Source: Candidatus Latescibacterota bacterium (GTDB taxonomy: Bacteria; Krumholzibacteriota; Krumholzibacteriia; WVZY01; JAKEHA01). Taken from it: a stretch of 6,629 bases of DNA. The translations under genes were made by a program, and so were the position numbers. Positions 5,703-6,629 of the stretch are shown here, in pieces (positions within the stretch are counted from its first letter, which is position 1; each line of letters starts with the position of its first letter). The notes beneath the pieces were generated by a model. The model searched no databases. It was not told the DNA's origin and saw nothing but the letters and a program-made list of their open reading frames with translations. The stretch is taken from positions 1-6,629 of the forward strand of contig JAKEHA010000090.1 of assembly GCA_022615275.1 (NCBI GenBank), written 5' to 3'.

Positions 5703-6380
5703 TCAGCCACCCATTCCGCCGAACGCCTCCGCGATGATCATCATGCCCGCGTACAGGGCCCACAGCACCACCGCCACCGCGATCGACTGTCCGCGCGACA
5801 TCCCGAAGATTCGCATCAGCCCCATCACCACCAGCACCAGGCTCCAGATCGCGAAGAACTCGAAGCTCCCGAACAAGCCGCGCATGGCCGCGTTGTCCGG
5901 CGCCAGTGCGCGCAGGCTCAACGCCATCTGCGCGTCCTCGGGCCCCGCGATGCTCTCCAGTCCGCGCCCGCGAATGATGACCGCCGAGACTAGCTGGCCC
6001 ATCATGCCCACGATGCCGGTAAAGAAGGACAAGGTCAGGTACTGCTTGAAGTTGGCGGCGCGCGAGGCCAGCGTTACCGCGATATACGAAAGCCCGGCCA
6101 TGACGAAGGTGATGACCAAGGCGCCCGCGGGGGCGAGGATCACCCACATGAAACCGAACTTGTCCATCACCTCGAGTTGTTGCTCGAGCTGCTCGGTGGT
6201 GAGGTCGGGATGAACCTCGAGAACCGCGCGCTGAATCGGCATCGCGATCCACGTGATGAACGCGTAGATCGCCGACGAAAGCAGCCACGGCTGTACCCAC
6301 GCGACGCGGTGCTCGCGGATGTCGTCGAACACGCGACCGGGGGACGTGAATATCCAGACCAGGCGCTTCAAGAAGTCCAT
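5703..6380 (-). CDS. Yip1-family integral membrane protein
   Basis: The 225-residue protein begins MDFLKRLVWIFTSPGRVFDD, the typical opening of bacterial Yip1-domain proteins (a short amphipathic segment, then a 'FTSP..F..I' motif). It then has about five hydrophobic helices near residues 28-47, 78-105, 114-136, 170-190 and 199-219. The loop at about 52-75 is polar and rich in Glu and Gln. In eukaryotes the Yip1 family works in membrane trafficking; the role of the bacterial members is unknown, and none is claimed here. ATG at 6380 follows AGGAGG by four bases. It probably has its own promoter (6431-6460), and a separate strong promoter lies just after its stop codon, so it is likely a separate transcription unit from the EF-G paralogue. 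The C-terminus is a short glycine-rich tail (GGMGG). Confidence 0.82.
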   Translation of the reverse strand: MDFLKRLVWIFTSPGRVFDDIREHRVAWVQPWLLSSAIYAFITWIAMPIQRAVLEVHPDLTTEQLEQQLEVMDKFGFMWVILAPAGALVITFVMAGLSYIAVTLASRAANFKQYLTLSFFTGIVGMMGQLVSAVIIRGRGLESIAGPEDAQMALSLRALAPDNAAMRGLFGSFEFFAIWSLVLVVMGLMRIFGMSRGQSIAVAVVLWALYAGMMIIAEAFGGMGG

Positions 6381-6430
6381 AATGCCTCCTCAGAAGAACG
6401 AAGCCATCGACCGCACGCGCGGCTCGCGGC

Positions 6431-6460
6431 AGTGTAGCACGGACCGTCGTTGAGAGTCAT
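6431..6460 (-). promoter_or_regulatory. Probable sigma70-type promoter of the Yip1-family gene
   Basis: On the minus strand TACACT (6431-6436), preceded by TGC as in an extended -10, lies 18 bases after ATGACT (6455-6460), a four-of-six match to TTGACA. Transcription would start near 6423-6425, about 45 bases before the ATG at 6380. It lies in the 101-base gap between two genes, the expected place. The -35 match is only moderate. Confidence 0.45.
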
Positions 6461-6481
6461 TTGACGCGAGTCCAACGGCGC

Positions 6482-6629
6482 TCACACGTTGCCGATCACG
6501 CGCCAGAATTGCGCGGCGATCGTCTTCCAGTCGTGGGCGGCGGCGATCGAGACCGCGCGGTCGCTGATTACAACCCGCGCGCCCGGCTGCCGGCGCGCGG
6601 CGGCCAAGGCTTCGCACGCCATGACCATC
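6482..6629 (-). CDS. C-terminal end of an unidentified protein, possibly a glycosyltransferase (cut by window edge)
   Basis: The reading frame enters from the right edge and ends at TGA (6482-6484), showing 48 complete codons. Visible residues include MACEALAAARRQPGARVVIS and the end AAAHDWKTIAAQFWRVIGNV. Third positions are GC-rich, as in the other genes. The 'HDW..IA..F..V' ending resembles the last helix of many GT-B fold (GT4-type) glycosyltransferases, and the preceding Ala/Arg-rich stretch would fit their penultimate helix. This is a resemblance over a short tail, not an identification. Any start lies outside the window; the ATGs at 6628 and 6622 are probably internal. Confidence 0.5.
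   Translation of the reverse strand, partial: MVMACEALAAARRQPGARVVISDRAVSIAAAHDWKTIAAQFWRVIGNV

Noticed and set aside
1..6629. Search for CRISPR arrays, insertion sequences, tRNA/rRNA genes, phage or defence genes
   Set aside because: No spaced direct repeats, transposase, integrase or tRNA-like sequence were seen by eye, and the conserved genes account for almost all of the window.

Overview
The window is a GC-rich stretch of bacterial chromosome in which every convincing gene lies on the minus strand. Reading in the direction of transcription (high to low coordinates), the order is: the C-terminal end of a possible glycosyltransferase, a Yip1-family membrane protein, an elongation factor G paralogue, yebC, ruvC, ruvA, ruvB, a small unrecognised ORF, and the N-terminal part of queA, which runs off the left edge. 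Strong GC bias at third codon positions, frequent GTG/TTG starts and good Shine-Dalgarno sequences fit a high-GC Gram-negative-type bacterium. The block yebC-ruvC-ruvA-ruvB-queA beside a divergent EF-G suggests a deltaproteobacterial, Gemmatimonadota, Acidobacteria or candidate-phylum (for example Eisenbacteria-like) lineage. That placement is a guess from gene content and cannot be settled from this window.

Right part (about 5580-6629): the partial gene ends at 6482. A 101-base gap with a probable sigma70-type promoter leads into the Yip1-family gene. A 125-base gap then carries the best promoter in the window: a perfect TTGACA and a TGC-TAGAAT extended -10, spaced 18 bases apart, with a perfect 7+7 dyad filling the spacer. 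It points at the EF-G paralogue.

Middle and left (1-5577): the EF-G paralogue, yebC, ruvC, ruvA, ruvB, the small ORF and queA are closely spaced. Gaps are 121, 32, -4 (GTGA overlap), 1, 21 and 7 bases, so they probably form one long transcription unit. The 121-base gap between the EF-G gene and yebC is nearly filled by a nested inverted repeat of about 102 bases that ends just before the yebC ribosome binding site. YebC and the EF-G paralogue both act on or near the ribosome, RuvABC process Holliday junctions, and QueA makes a tRNA modification, so the unit mixes translation and recombination repair.

The core genes are ordinary and intact, and I see no mobile element, CRISPR array, RNA gene or novel multi-gene system. 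No gene-free stretch exceeds about 125 bases. The points most worth a second look are the nested inverted repeat before yebC, the dyad inside the EF-G paralogue promoter, the altered GTPase motifs of that EF-G, and the small ORF in the same frame as ruvB.
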